Of a stretch of DNA of 36,679 bases, positions 26,971 through 36,178 are shown piece by piece. Below the pieces are notes generated by a model, which saw nothing but the letters and a program-made list of their open reading frames with translations, did no database searches and was not told where the DNA came from. The position numbers and the translations under genes are program-made. Location of the stretch: positions 1-36,679 of the forward strand of contig MVBO01000146.1 of the NCBI GenBank assembly GCA_002261195.1, given 5' to 3'. How positions within the stretch are numbered: the first letter of the stretch is position 1; each line of letters starts with the position of its first letter. The DNA comes from Bifiguratus adelaidae. Lineage: Eukaryota > Mucoromycota > Endogonomycetes > Endogonales.

Positions 26971-27277
26971 CTGTTTTCGACTATCACGAGATTCGCCTCC
27001 GTTATGTAGTTTGGAAAAGGGCATGTCCGTGCAGCTACGAAGTGATGGGTCCCCAACGGTACAGGAAGGTTTGAGGATAGAGAATCCGTGAACTGAAAAA
27101 AACCAGTGTTTGTTTTCAATAGACGTAATTACACAACTCCAAGCTCTTGGCCGCGGTCGATAACTCTTTTGCAGCTATTGTGCGACCAATGTAGCAGAAG
27201 ATACGGGGTTCAGGGAACAAGTGCGAAGACCATTAAATCTAACCGGCATAGATCGAGAATATTTAGTTGAATCGAGA

Positions 27278-27297
27278 AGATGACGTTCACGTCATCT
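27278..27297. promoter_or_regulatory. Palindromic pair of TGACGT half-sites
   Basis: AGATGACGT-TC-ACGTCATCT is a perfect inverted repeat with 9-base arms and a 2-base spacer. A further TGACGTC lies at 27347-27353 within the imperfect palindrome GCGACG...CGTCGC. These are bZIP (ATF/CREB-type) cores. The site is about 500-700 bases upstream of the C2H2 gene start and about 700 upstream of RRN3. Confidence 0.5.
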
Positions 27298-28000
27298 CTT
27301 CAAAGTGTCCACTTGTGTTAACGATGATTTACAGTTAGTGCGACGTTGACGTCCGTCGCGTGCGGATTACTGTAAGGTAAGACAGATGCAGAAGCGACGA
27401 CTAGCTTACTACTTAGGATTCATGAATCGTTATCTCTCACCCTTTAATTAAACCTAAATTGGGCTGGAACTTGAACGATCGTCGTTATGCTTACCGCTGT
27501 TGTTGCCCGACAGGCAGCCTACGCTTTGTACCACCAAGCAGAGGTAAACCGGTTGACGCCATTCCCTGTAGGGCAAGCCAAAGTGGTGATGAATCAACGA
27601 GTTGGAACGTAGCGACATGTGGCCGCAGTCGATTTCCGTGACATTGAACCATCCAGTCGGTATGCTCCATTGGCATGCAATCCCTCAAACTCAGGAGGCG
27701 GACTTGGCACAGACTATTTTCAATCCAGCAGATTGCTATTGCTGGGAGTCTCACGTTTATTTTTACCAATGGCCTACAGGCACCTTATCACGGGATGGCC
27801 ATCAAACAATAGATAGTTGCCAATTGCTCACAAACAGTATCTATCCTTCCAGTGTGAAAATGGTTGCGCAGTATGAAATTGTTTACGTCATCATTTGACG
27901 CGCTTTTTGTGCGCTGAATTTTTTTTTCTTTCACGCCTCGCCTCTTGCCTTGCCGTTGTCGGTTTTCCTCAATACATGTCCTGCTGCTACTGCTGTCAAT

Positions 28001-30218
28001 ATGCCGGTATCGACAGCAAGACCAAGAATACCCACTCAGAAAAGTGAGAAACTTGCGAGTGCGACCAATATGACTTTTCCTGTGAAATCTCAACCGAAGC
28101 GGGCCGCAACTACATTTCCCGAGTCGACCGATAAACTGGCTTTGGCACACGCCGGCAACCTTTTCGATACCGATATCGCTGCCATAGACTCACCACTGCG
28201 CTCATCACCCAATACTGACTCGTCAGGGCAAGTCACTCCAATACAGAGCAGAAATGTTGGCACGGACGAGCGAAGACAGCACCAAGTATTCATGATGAGT
28301 GCATACTTGCAAAGCGCTCTAGAAGACAAAGACAACGTAAGCAAGTTTGATCTGAAGCGATACTCTCTGCATGCTAAACGTTCCCTAGAACAACTTGACG
28401 AGATATCAATCCCTGTTGGCGCAGCTCACAAGAGATACTAGGGCCTCTGATCTAGAAGACATCGAGCGGCTGCAACTTTGGATAGAAGTTTTGCATTCTC
28501 AGGCGTCAAGCTTAAAGCGAAGTTGCGCCGATCTTGTCGATGCTGTTCTTACTATCGATTGGACTGTGCAATCCGACGTCTTCGCCGAAGTGTACACATC
28601 GTTTCTGGGCTCCCTTGTCTCTGCTCATGCCTATTATGTTGTGCCTGTCCTACGGAAACTAGTCGCTGGAATCAAATGGCGGGCACGCATCCCCAACTCC
28701 ACAACACGACAAACGGTCTACGAGAGGAGTCACCGAGCCCTAGAGTACATTCTTCGCGTCATTCCTGCAGGTCATACGACACTAGAAAAAACTCTCATTC
28801 AAGAGTTTCCTCACAAGCGCGAAAAGGTACAAGCACAAGTGGCATATCTGCGCAATGTGCTAAGGTTACTTGGGTACGCACCTGCGCTGAGGAATCAAAT
28901 TCTGGCTGTCATTCTTGAAAAAGTCATTCAGATCGATGTGGAAATCCAAGTAGAATTGGACGAAGTGGAGGAAGAGGATGATGAAGTGGGAGTTTTCGAT
29001 CTGGAACTCGGGGACGCACATGTCAATGGTCCCGTAAATGCAGATGATCTATTCGAGAACGCCACTGCTGAAGTCGATAGCGAAGATGAAGAGGGATCAG
29101 ATACTGCCGGCGAAGACAGTGACAGCGACAGTGACGAAGAGCTAGAGCCTCAAACAACCGTAGCTGAGATTCAGGACGCCATCACCAAGCTAGATTCCAT
29201 GCTCAACCTTGTCTTCAAGTACCTTGCCCAGTACAAGTCTGGCGATGACGAAAGGCAAAAGAACCTCTTTTACGTGCTACAAGATCTCTTCGACCGAACC
29301 ATCCTTCAAACCTTTAAATCTCGATTCACTCAATTTATCATATTTTATTATTGCTCCTTTGACACCACATACTTTCCGAACGAGTTCCTCGGCTATCTCA
29401 TGGCGAAGACACTCGATACTTCGCAACCCAATATTACACGCATTGCTGCTGCTTCCTATACATCGTCTTTTGTCTCGCGCGCAAAGTATCTGGACGACGC
29501 TTCGATCCGCGATGTCATCAATCTACTTGTTGGATGTTGCCAACAGTACTTGGATCTAACAGAGAGCGAAGTGCAATATCCAGATGCAAACAAGTACGGC
29601 GTGTTCTATGCTCTGGTCCAGGCTGTCATGTACATTTTCTGCTTCCGGTGGCGTGTTCTTGCCGAGCCTGAAATGAATGACCAAGGTGTCAGCGATGGTC
29701 TTGATCCGGGACCCACTCCATCACGCAAGTGGTTTACGCCCCTTAATGGCATGCAGCGTATTCTATTCAGCCGTCTGAATCCTCTCAAGATGTGCTCGCC
29801 AACCGTTGTACGTCAGTTTGCCCGCGTTGCTCACAACACCGGCTTCATGTACGTTTATCCCGTCCTCGAGAAGAACAAACGGCTCTTTCTACCCACAGCT
29901 CCCTCTCAACGCACTTCATCAAGATCCACCTCCTCACTTGCCTCTTCCAACCAACGTCAAGCAAACCTTGCCGCCGCTTCCGAGGATTGGGAAACTTTCT
30001 TCCCTTTCGACCCTTACAAACTTCGATCAACACGTTGTTTCATCGACCCCATTTACTGTGAATGGGAAGATGACGACGAAGATGATGAGGATGAGGATGA
30101 AGACGAAGACGAAGACGAAGACGAAGACGACGATGAAATGAATCTTGGTATGGAAGCCATGAGCATCTCGCCCTCGCCTGCCCGACTCGGCACAGAATAC
30201 CTGTTTCAGCATTTGTAG
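28001..30218 (+). CDS. RRN3: RNA polymerase I initiation factor Rrn3/TIF-IA
   Basis: Two exons (28001-28336 and 28389-30218) give about 721 residues. Rrn3 bridges RNA polymerase I to the core factor at rDNA promoters and is the main growth-control point of rRNA synthesis. Conserved stretches include YQSLLAQLTR, YTSFLGSLVSAHAYYVVPVL, VIQIDVEIQVELDE, LDSMLNLVFKYL, FKSRFTQFIIFYYCSFD, FLGYLMAKTLD, RIAAASYTSSFVSRAKYL, NKYGVFYALVQAVMYIFCFR, LNPLKMCSPTVVRQFARVAH and FFPFDPYKLRSTRCFIDPIY. An acidic Asp/Glu/Ser loop lies near residues 300-350, and a second acidic run (GAC/GAA hexamers) near the C-terminus. The first 110 residues are poorly conserved and Ser/Thr-rich. Confidence 0.96.
30099..30128 (+). 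repeat. (GAAGAC)5 hexamer microsatellite coding for Glu-Asp
   Basis: Five perfect GAAGAC units inside RRN3, within a longer GAN-codon run (30067-30140) coding an acidic tail stretch of about 25 residues. Length changes would stay in frame. Confidence 0.85.
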
Positions 30219-30402
30219 AGTAGATATTGCACTAGGATTCTGATTTATATATGGCGAATTTGCTGCAAAGAGAAACAATGTAGATACAATATACCTCGTG
30301 TACAAGAGAAGACATGTACAAGATGACCACACACTTTCTCAATTTGCGTGCATTCCCACTCTATAAAAACACGAGCGCAAGTGGCGCAAAAGTTCCCACC
30401 GA

Positions 30403-31264
30403 TCAATCAAATGCTTCTTCCGCTGAACGACGTACGAGTCTTTGCACTCGCTTCTTGAAAGCCGGATAATTGTTTCGCCACTCTTTCTACATAGTCCAGC
30501 ACGACATCAGCTCTGCCACTCGACGCTTCGTCTAGCATACTTACCGCGGCTTCCAGGTTGGCTGGACTTTCGTCATTGGGACTGGACAACATGGAGATGA
30601 CGCTCACCAATATTGTCTCCACGGTATGGACAGGTAGCCATCGCTCCGATGCTTGTTCGTAACCCCATTTGTCGTCACCGGGAGGATGCTAAAAGTGTGG
30701 ATAGATCGGTCAATGACTGCCATGCATCGGATAGCCTACTTACGAGGATGGAAATGCAAACTTCGCCGTTATCATATACTGGAAAGTCGCAAGGTTGAGT
30801 CATTCAATGATTTGTTACTTGTGCGTTCACTGTCACATACCGTTGGGGTGCCACATTTGGGAGATGAACTTCATGGTAGGAGGCATTTGAGGATAGGTCT
30901 ACACAGCAAATTAGACCAGCATCCAGAGAAGGAGACAATGAAATACTCACTGTGGGAAACTTGAGTCGAGCCTTGAAAAATCCTCCTTCGCTGAGGCAAA
31001 TCAAAAGTGAGTCATGTTGGTGATTTGAAGTGTATCCGTCTCGCGTACTTACTATAGCGTGTCGGGCGGTCCGATAATCATAATCTCCCACTAGTCGGAC
31101 TCCATGATCAGTCATTCATGAAATGAGCGCTTTTAAAATGTATCTTACTGTACCTCGTAAATGTCCTTGTCGTCTACTAGACCAGCTGAGAAGCCTTCAA
31201 CGGGATGCTTTGTCAGCTCCCTTAGCTGTTTTCTCAGAAGCAATGCAGACTGCTCTTGGGCCAT
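30403..31264 (-). CDS. UBC7: Ubiquitin-conjugating enzyme E2, Ubc7/UBE2G type
   Basis: Seven exons (31264-31154, 31090-31053, 30990-30951, 30898-30841, 30778-30744, 30688-30545, 30486-30403) encode about 169 residues, the usual UBE2G length. The UBC fold shows IGPPDTLYEGGFFKARLKFP, PPTMKFISQMWHPNVY and the active-site Cys in NGEVCISIL. After it comes the acidic-loop insertion HPPGDDKWGYEQASERWLPV, diagnostic of the Ubc7/Ubc3-like subgroup. It continues SMLSSPNDESPANLEAAKEW. The family builds K48-linked ubiquitin chains in ER-associated degradation with Hrd1/Doa10-type ligases and the activator Cue1. Six short introns break 510 coding bases. Its start is about 100 bases from the stop of ATP23. 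Confidence 0.95.
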
Positions 31265-31367
31265 GGTTCACTGCGGCAAGGAAAAAGCAACGGGCAAGAG
31301 TGCGTCCTTTTAAGGCAAGTGTGATCGGAAGCAAAGAAGCGTTCTAAATACTCTATCTTGTCAATGT

Positions 31368-32096
31368 CTACTCGTCTTGAGAGTTGAATGGTGCTAAATC
31401 AGCAAAACATTGGTCAAAGACTTGAGATACTACACGCATGGCCGTATGCGTACTATCACAATAGGACTCGGTTGATCGAACTGCATCCTCATAGACACAT
31501 TGCCGTTGCTTCTCTAAAGGTAAATCTGCGCATTGACCTGTACAACACAGCACATGTGTTGAGCCATCATGTAACTCTACGATAAATCACCTACCCATCC
31601 GAGAGGCCCTGACTTCTCCACATGCCACGGTGTGTGCAATGCTATCAAAAGCACCTTTTCTGGATGCGTCAAAAGCATGGACGAGCTCGTGAATGAGTGT
31701 ATTCCGGACTTCTTGCTTGGAACGATGGTTATCGCAGCAAATGACCACCCTAGATTGGCTTTTGGTGAACTTGCGATAACCATTGCAAAAGTCGAAAGCA
31801 TACCTCTTGTACTGCCCGTCATAGTAACCGTACTTGTCCTGCCAACGCTAATAAGCGCGCGAATCCGGAAAGACTGGACTTACCTGTTGCGTAGTGCCTT
31901 TGCATGTACGGCAAGTAACGCCTCTTACCAGCGTTCTCCTTCCGTTGAGGTTAAAGATGGCGTGCAAGAGCACTTGTATTTTGGGGTCATGGTCCAGAAT
32001 CTCTTGCAGTTCCGCTGTACATTCTGTTTCTGAGAGGGTGCTGGATCTAAAACGAGAGATCTCGGGCTTGAATGCTGAACCGTTTGGACCCTGCAT
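31368..32096 (-). CDS. ATP23: Mitochondrial intermembrane-space metalloprotease/chaperone Atp23
   Basis: Four exons (32096-31884, 31838-31804, 31758-31595, 31537-31368) give about 193 residues; an alternative acceptor adds three residues (RWQ) at exon 2. The zinc-protease signature HELVHAFDASR (H-E-x2-H) is intact, preceded by VTCRTCK, GYYDGQYKSQSRVVICCDN and RNTLIHE, and followed by HTVACGEVRASRMGQCAD. The Cys-rich pattern (C-x2-C, CC, C-x6-C) fits the disulfide-bonded Atp23 fold of the intermembrane space. Atp23 processes the Atp6 precursor and helps assemble the F1Fo ATP synthase membrane sector. No cleavable presequence is seen, as is normal for this family. Confidence 0.94.
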
Positions 32097-32746
32097 CCAC
32101 TATATCATGCTGCTACAACGACGGAAAAGGAAAAGCTATTGGCAATATCTAATATGAAGTAACGCTTAAAGTGGACGCGCGAATGTGTATCTAATCCAGA
32201 TTGATGGCACTGATGCTCGAATGGGCTTCTACACATGGAGGACATGACAACGTATATTGCAATCGGAGAATCTTGAAAAATGTTGTCCCGGTAATGCCAA
32301 TTACAAAAATGCGATGATAATGATAGACTCTAAAGAGGTATCCAAGATGCGATGTGGCCACTCACAAGCTGTTGATTGTGTAATCATTCTGCCCAAAAAT
32401 TGTAAAAGCGTGTATGTTACGACCAATTGCGTTGAAGAGCCGAGTATAACCGGTCTAGGTCAATTCCGAAAAGATGGAGGGTGCTTGTCCTGTGGACAGT
32501 AATTTTGATTTGCCTTAGATGTTAATACACCTACGTGCCACGGATTCGCAATTTGACGGTAAGATCGATGCAAACCATCATCATTTGCAACCTCGAAGAA
32601 GTCTTGTCCCCGAAAATCGATCTCGGAGTATATCCATCTCTGAGCAGAGCGCTTCGCACTTGGAGTGAGCTCTGAAAGTGCACTTTGTCTGATCAAGGTC
32701 GTGCGATTTGCGCCAGTACGCCTTGTGAGGTACTTTTGTATCGTTG
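32097..32746. other. Intergenic region between TEN1 and ATP23
   Basis: 650 bases between the TEN1 stop and the ATP23 start, both on the minus strand, so it holds the TEN1 3' region and ATP23 promoter. A plus frame (32257-32502) and a minus frame (32460-32696) overlap one another and show no domain. Confidence 0.4.
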
Positions 32747-33226
32747 CTAGTCGTTCTCCTTCTTGTTGTAGTACTCCCGGCGCAATTGGACCGCTTTGCG
32801 ATAAAGTTGTATGTCGAGACCATCCGAGTTACTCATGATACGGGCGTGAAGTATCAGCGATTCCTCATGCGTGGCCTGGAAAGGAGTCGATATCAGACCA
32901 TGTCACATAAAACGTTGAACAAGCCTACCTTGTTGTTGTTCACATGCAGTTCACCTATCCATTGGTAAAGCGAGTTGAGGTGGTAAGAAAATACGCCAAG
33001 AAGCGATGTATCCACGGCAAGTCGATAACCCTCTAGTTCGATCGATGCGCGATTCTCCTGTGGATCATAACTTTCCAGTCTGTAGGAATTGGTACCGTGA
33101 GCTGACGTCTGGCGCATGACGATTCACTTACACCGCCAATACGCGAACCATCCTGCCACTCCACTTGACTATGTCCTTTTCAATCTCGTCAAGAAACACA
33201 ATGTCACCATGTGGAACCGCACCCAT
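32747..33226 (-). CDS. TEN1: CST telomere-capping complex subunit Ten1
   Basis: Three exons (33226-33132, 33079-32929, 32875-32747) encode 124 residues, almost the length of human TEN1. The OB-fold pattern is clear: SGRMVRVLAVLESYDPQENR, ASIELEGYRLAVDTSLL, the hallmark LNSLYQWIGELHVNNNK, then ILHARIMSNSDGLDIQLYRK and AVQLRREYYNKK as the C-terminal helix. Ten1 pairs with Stn1 in the CST (Cdc13/CTC1-Stn1-Ten1) complex, which binds the telomeric single strand, limits telomerase and recruits Pol alpha-primase. Ten1 is short and diverged and is often missed in annotation; splicing is needed to see it. It sits 131 bases after the Hva1-like gene on the same strand. Confidence 0.88.
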
Positions 33227-33357
33227 TCTGCGCGGTTTTCAGAGAGAAGTTCAAACGTTGAAAAGTACTGCCAAATTTATGTTTGAGCACTCAACGCACA
33301 TTCAGAACGCTATATTCGCTAATTGCTCGCTAGCGCAACACTTGGGCCCCACTGCCT

Positions 33358-33935
33358 TCAATGACCAGCATGTTGCTCACCGCGCTGCTGTTGTTGTTGC
33401 TGCTGACCACGTTGTTGTCTGCGCTGTCCCCCTCTTTGCTTGATATCTTCATCGACACCTGTTACTCGATCGATGTGGGCAAAGCTAAAGGCTATAAACT
33501 AATTGAGTATCGTGGATCTCTCAGCATATAACTTAAAATGTACTTACGGCGCTCTTTACCGGTCTTGTCATTTTTGATCATATATCTCGGATTCTCCTTG
33601 TTTGCATGAACATGGACTTCAGGATCGGAGGCAACTGTTGCGCAAGATTAGAACAATCTCAGACTTGTGTAGCTTACCAAATTCATATTCTATGACTTCC
33701 ATGATGACCTGGGACACAGTGAGTCTGGACGTAGCCAATATCAGACGAAATTCAAAAGTACTACTTACTCCTTCTTCAACAACATCGCTGTCCTGAAGCG
33801 GATCATATTCAACACGATCTATTTGAATGGAACGTTGTCATTGCTGCAGCCATGCGAAATGCATCATTCATGTCACTTGCCTCCAACGTGGAGATCCTCC
33901 TTGTTCAAATTTTGACGTCTTCGACCTTTAGGCAT
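33358..33935 (-). CDS. Hva1/TUDOR-like small protein, copy A
   Basis: Five exons (33935-33881, 33818-33769, 33708-33678, 33634-33548, 33491-33358) encode 118 residues. After a basic start, MPKGRRRQNLNKEDL, comes HVGDRVEYDPL, a Val/Ile strand (VIMEVIEYEFG) and VHVHANKENPRYMIKNDKTG. This matches the layout of the Hva1 TUDOR domain (DUF2945; GD-V-x-Y/W, then NP-x-x-x-I/V near the end). The C-terminus is Gln/Arg-rich, with a run of six Gln and QRRQQRGQ-type sequence, a possible nucleic-acid-binding tail absent from the other copies. The first intron uses a GC donor (GGAG-GCAAGT). Hva1 domains are named after a Cryptococcus gene whose loss raises virulence; the molecular role is not established. 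Confidence 0.75.
33819..33881 (-). other. GC-AG intron in copy A
   Basis: The donor after GTTGGAG is GCAAGT and the acceptor is AAATAG (intron about 33880-33819 on the minus strand). Only this join gives the conserved GDRVEY. It is the only non-GT donor I found in the window. Confidence 0.65.
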
Positions 33936-34276
33936 GGTAGAAGTTTGGCTATTCAGTATCGCTTAACAGAAGTGCTCGGCAAAGGCTACAAAGAGAACAA
34001 AGCCCCAACAAAACAGGGTTCCGGCATGCTTGCATAAAGACATGTCCCACTTGTCCTTGGTATTCGAACAGCTCATTCCATTTTCGTGGCCATGGAATGC
34101 TGTGCTGAAACATTGAGAAACGCATGATGGAATCGCGATTACTTTACAATTACTCGTACAAGCAGACCTACAGCGTTAATAGATACACTATATGTCGCTT
34201 ATGGTATATTTCTGCAATACGCAATGGGATGTGGTGTCTCTATCATGAAAGAAGACAGGCTTGCAATTGAGTGACC
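33936..34276. other. Intergenic region between the CAP gene and TUDOR-like copy A
   Basis: 341 bases upstream of copy A and downstream of the CAP stop. No coding frame or repeat of note is seen. Confidence 0.4.
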
Positions 34277-34980
34277 TCACGGCTTGAGAACGTTTCGTTT
34301 GAAAGCAGCATTGTGGACATCAATCACATTGCCTGGTGGATTGTATTGACAAACGTAATACGTGCCGCCAAGCTTGGGACAGGTAACCGCGGCACAACCA
34401 AGTTGCTTCGTGGACTTCCAAACCACCTAAAACCCAAAATTAATCAAGGAGATTCACATGTCATGTTTCGTTACCACGTACCTGAGTAAAGTGACCGGTC
34501 GCTATGGAGAAACCGCCCTTGTTATAATTGTAATGCTTTCCTTCATCATACCAGGCACCAACAGCCGCATTCCAATCCTTGTAACCCAAGGCAAGGTTTT
34601 CTCCATACCGGTCACCAGAGTGCTTGAAATCGCATTGGGATGCCCAAGCATGTGCGCTAGAAGCAAGCTTGCTGGACCATGTCAAGGCAGGAGCATGATG
34701 GATTGCACGGTACTTGTTATGAAGCTTGAGGACAAGTTGCGCTTGTGAACTTGAGTTTCGCATGGGCGGTCTTTTTGTACTTGCTGGTCTTGGTTTTGGC
34801 CCTGCTGCTAGGATGTTTGACAGTGACGACAGGCTTAGGAGTTGTGCCGGATGCACGACGAGCCAGAGTATTTTCTACACCGATGTTCAAATCGTTTCCC
34901 GGCATAGGGGCGGATGATACACCGTGCACGGCAAACACGGCTGTGGTAAAAGCCGCAAAGAGAGTGGAGAGTTGAACCAT
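34277..34980 (-). CDS. Secreted CAP-superfamily (SCP/PR-1) protein, frame break in linker
   Basis: The start MVQLSTLFAAFTTAVFAVHG then VSSAP is a typical signal peptide, followed by a KT/SK-rich basic linker. The CAP domain shows LVLKLHNKYRAIHHAPALTW, HAWASQCDFKHSG, YGENLALGY, AVGAWYDEGKHYNY, TGHFTQVVWKSTKQLGCA and YVCQYNPPGNVID; the HF-TQ-VW block is rebuilt across the intron 34481-34427. The CAP cavity His and Glu residues (H in NKYRAIHHAP, E in YGENLA) are present. CAP proteins of fungi bind sterols and fatty acids outside the cell. The signal exon and the CAP exon lie in different frames near 34740-34775; joining them needs a 31-base intron (GTACAA...CTCAAG) or a frameshift. Confidence 0.85.
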
Positions 34981-35435
34981 GACGGTAGTAATGAATGGAA
35001 GGGAATAGCAACCTGGTCTAGACTGGTAATGAAAAAGAACGTAATGGGAGACAACCGTCGAGAAGCAACCCACGAGTAATAGAGAGTGGAAGGTGTAAAG
35101 TTGAGAGAATGAGAGGAACGGTCTCAAAGGATGCAGTCCAATTTCCTTTTACGGCATTTACTTTCCGGTTCATTGTTTCACAAGATGCAGCTCGGTGGCG
35201 CTCCTGTCGATCCCTCACACACATATCGTGAGGGGTTGTTCGCCTTATCCGCCAAAATGGTCATGATGTCAATAGAGAAGTGGGAGATATGCACCATATT
35301 GTGGTGGTATCGCAGTACAATGGGGGCCGTTTCGGTTGGCATATTGTATTGACAATGCAACTGATCTCATCACATAAAACGTGCTTATGTTTGTGCAACG
35401 GATTGGGGGTTAGTACCTTCCCTTTCAACCTGCAT
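34981..35435. other. Divergent intergenic region between the CAP gene and TUDOR-like copy B
   Basis: 455 bases between outward-pointing starts, so it should carry both promoters. Long overlapping frames on both strands (35131-35352 plus, 35261-35554 minus) show no domain. Confidence 0.4.
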
Positions 35436-35905
35436 ATGGCAGTCTCAATCGATGATCTGGAGCCTGGGGACCGCGTCGAGTACCATCCCATTGGGGGAGG
35501 GGCGGCGCCAAATATAACTACCGGGGTAAGTGCATTGTTCAGTTCACGGTTCATTGGTCAGAAAATGACTTGCATACATAGGTGGTCGTAGACCTCATAG
35601 TGAACGATAAACGCAAGTATTCGTATTTGCATTCAAGAGGTTCGTAGTCCACTCATGTCTTGCTCAGGGCTCGTTCTCAGAGAAGGGGAGCGAGAAATTA
35701 CAGTGCATGCCAGCAAAACCGAACCTCGAATATTGATCCAAAATGACAAAACCAAGAAGGTCGCGGGTGAGTGGCATTTGGCTGTGGGGCAAGCTTATGC
35801 CAAAATAAATTTTGTGTAGTGTACAAAGTGGAGAACATTGTCAAAGTTGTGGCCAAAAAGGCTGTTCCGTTGTCCGCACTGCCGAAGATCAAGATTGTCC
35901 CATAG
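35436..35905 (+). CDS. Hva1/TUDOR-like small protein, copy B
   Basis: Four exons (35436-35525, 35582-35616, 35681-35766, 35820-35905) encode 98 residues. The domain covers the whole protein: MAVSIDDLEPGDRVEYHPIG, a Gly-rich turn, TTGVVVDLIVNDKRK, EREITVHASKTEPRILIQND, KTKKVAVYKVENIVKVVAKK and a hydrophobic end, LPKIKIVP. It resembles copy A in GDRVEY, HA-x3-EPR/NPR and Q/KNDKT, and copy C in the VxKKAV...LP tail. Beta-rich TUDOR-like folds often bind methylated residues or nucleic acid; here that is only inference. The second intron has a weaker alternative (a 28-base intron from 35637) that I rejected as too short. Confidence 0.78.
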
Positions 35906-36178
35906 TGTTCTTGCAAGTGTTCGTGACTTGCGATGTTTCCTCGACCTCGACAGCGGCCATAGCGATTTTGCAAGAGGTATCGAAGATTTTGGGCTTGTAG
36001 CTTGTTTAATCTGTTCCTGCGATACGAGACTATAATACTGTACTTACAATTTTTGCATGACTTTGCCAACGCTTCACACCTGGTGTTTGAATGATTTGTC
36101 ATTGTATAGGAGCAAAATTCTGCAGCGAGCTAAATAGAAACGTACCTTCTGCCCAAGACTATTTCCGTTGTCGAAGAT

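Larger units (their letters stand above)
26773..28000. other. Divergent intergenic region between the C2H2 gene and RRN3
   Basis: About 1.2 kb. It holds a TATA-like element, a cluster of TGACGT sites (27278-27360), a T-rich tract near 27919 just before RRN3, and overlapping open frames between 27459 and 27898. In one plus frame, an ATG at 27487 runs to a TAG at about 27610 and then stays open to 27816. The translation is not low-complexity but matches no family I recognise. Confidence 0.4.

Noticed and set aside
27487-27898. Possible gene or gene remnant between the C2H2 gene and RRN3
   Set aside because: Open stretches in different plus frames (27487-27609, 27619-27816, 27617-27898) do not join convincingly, and I recognise no domain; noted only in the intergenic entry.
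35637-35664. 28-base intron in TUDOR-like copy B
   Set aside because: It keeps phase, but a 64-base intron (35617-35680) with a normal length also keeps phase and gives a better family match.
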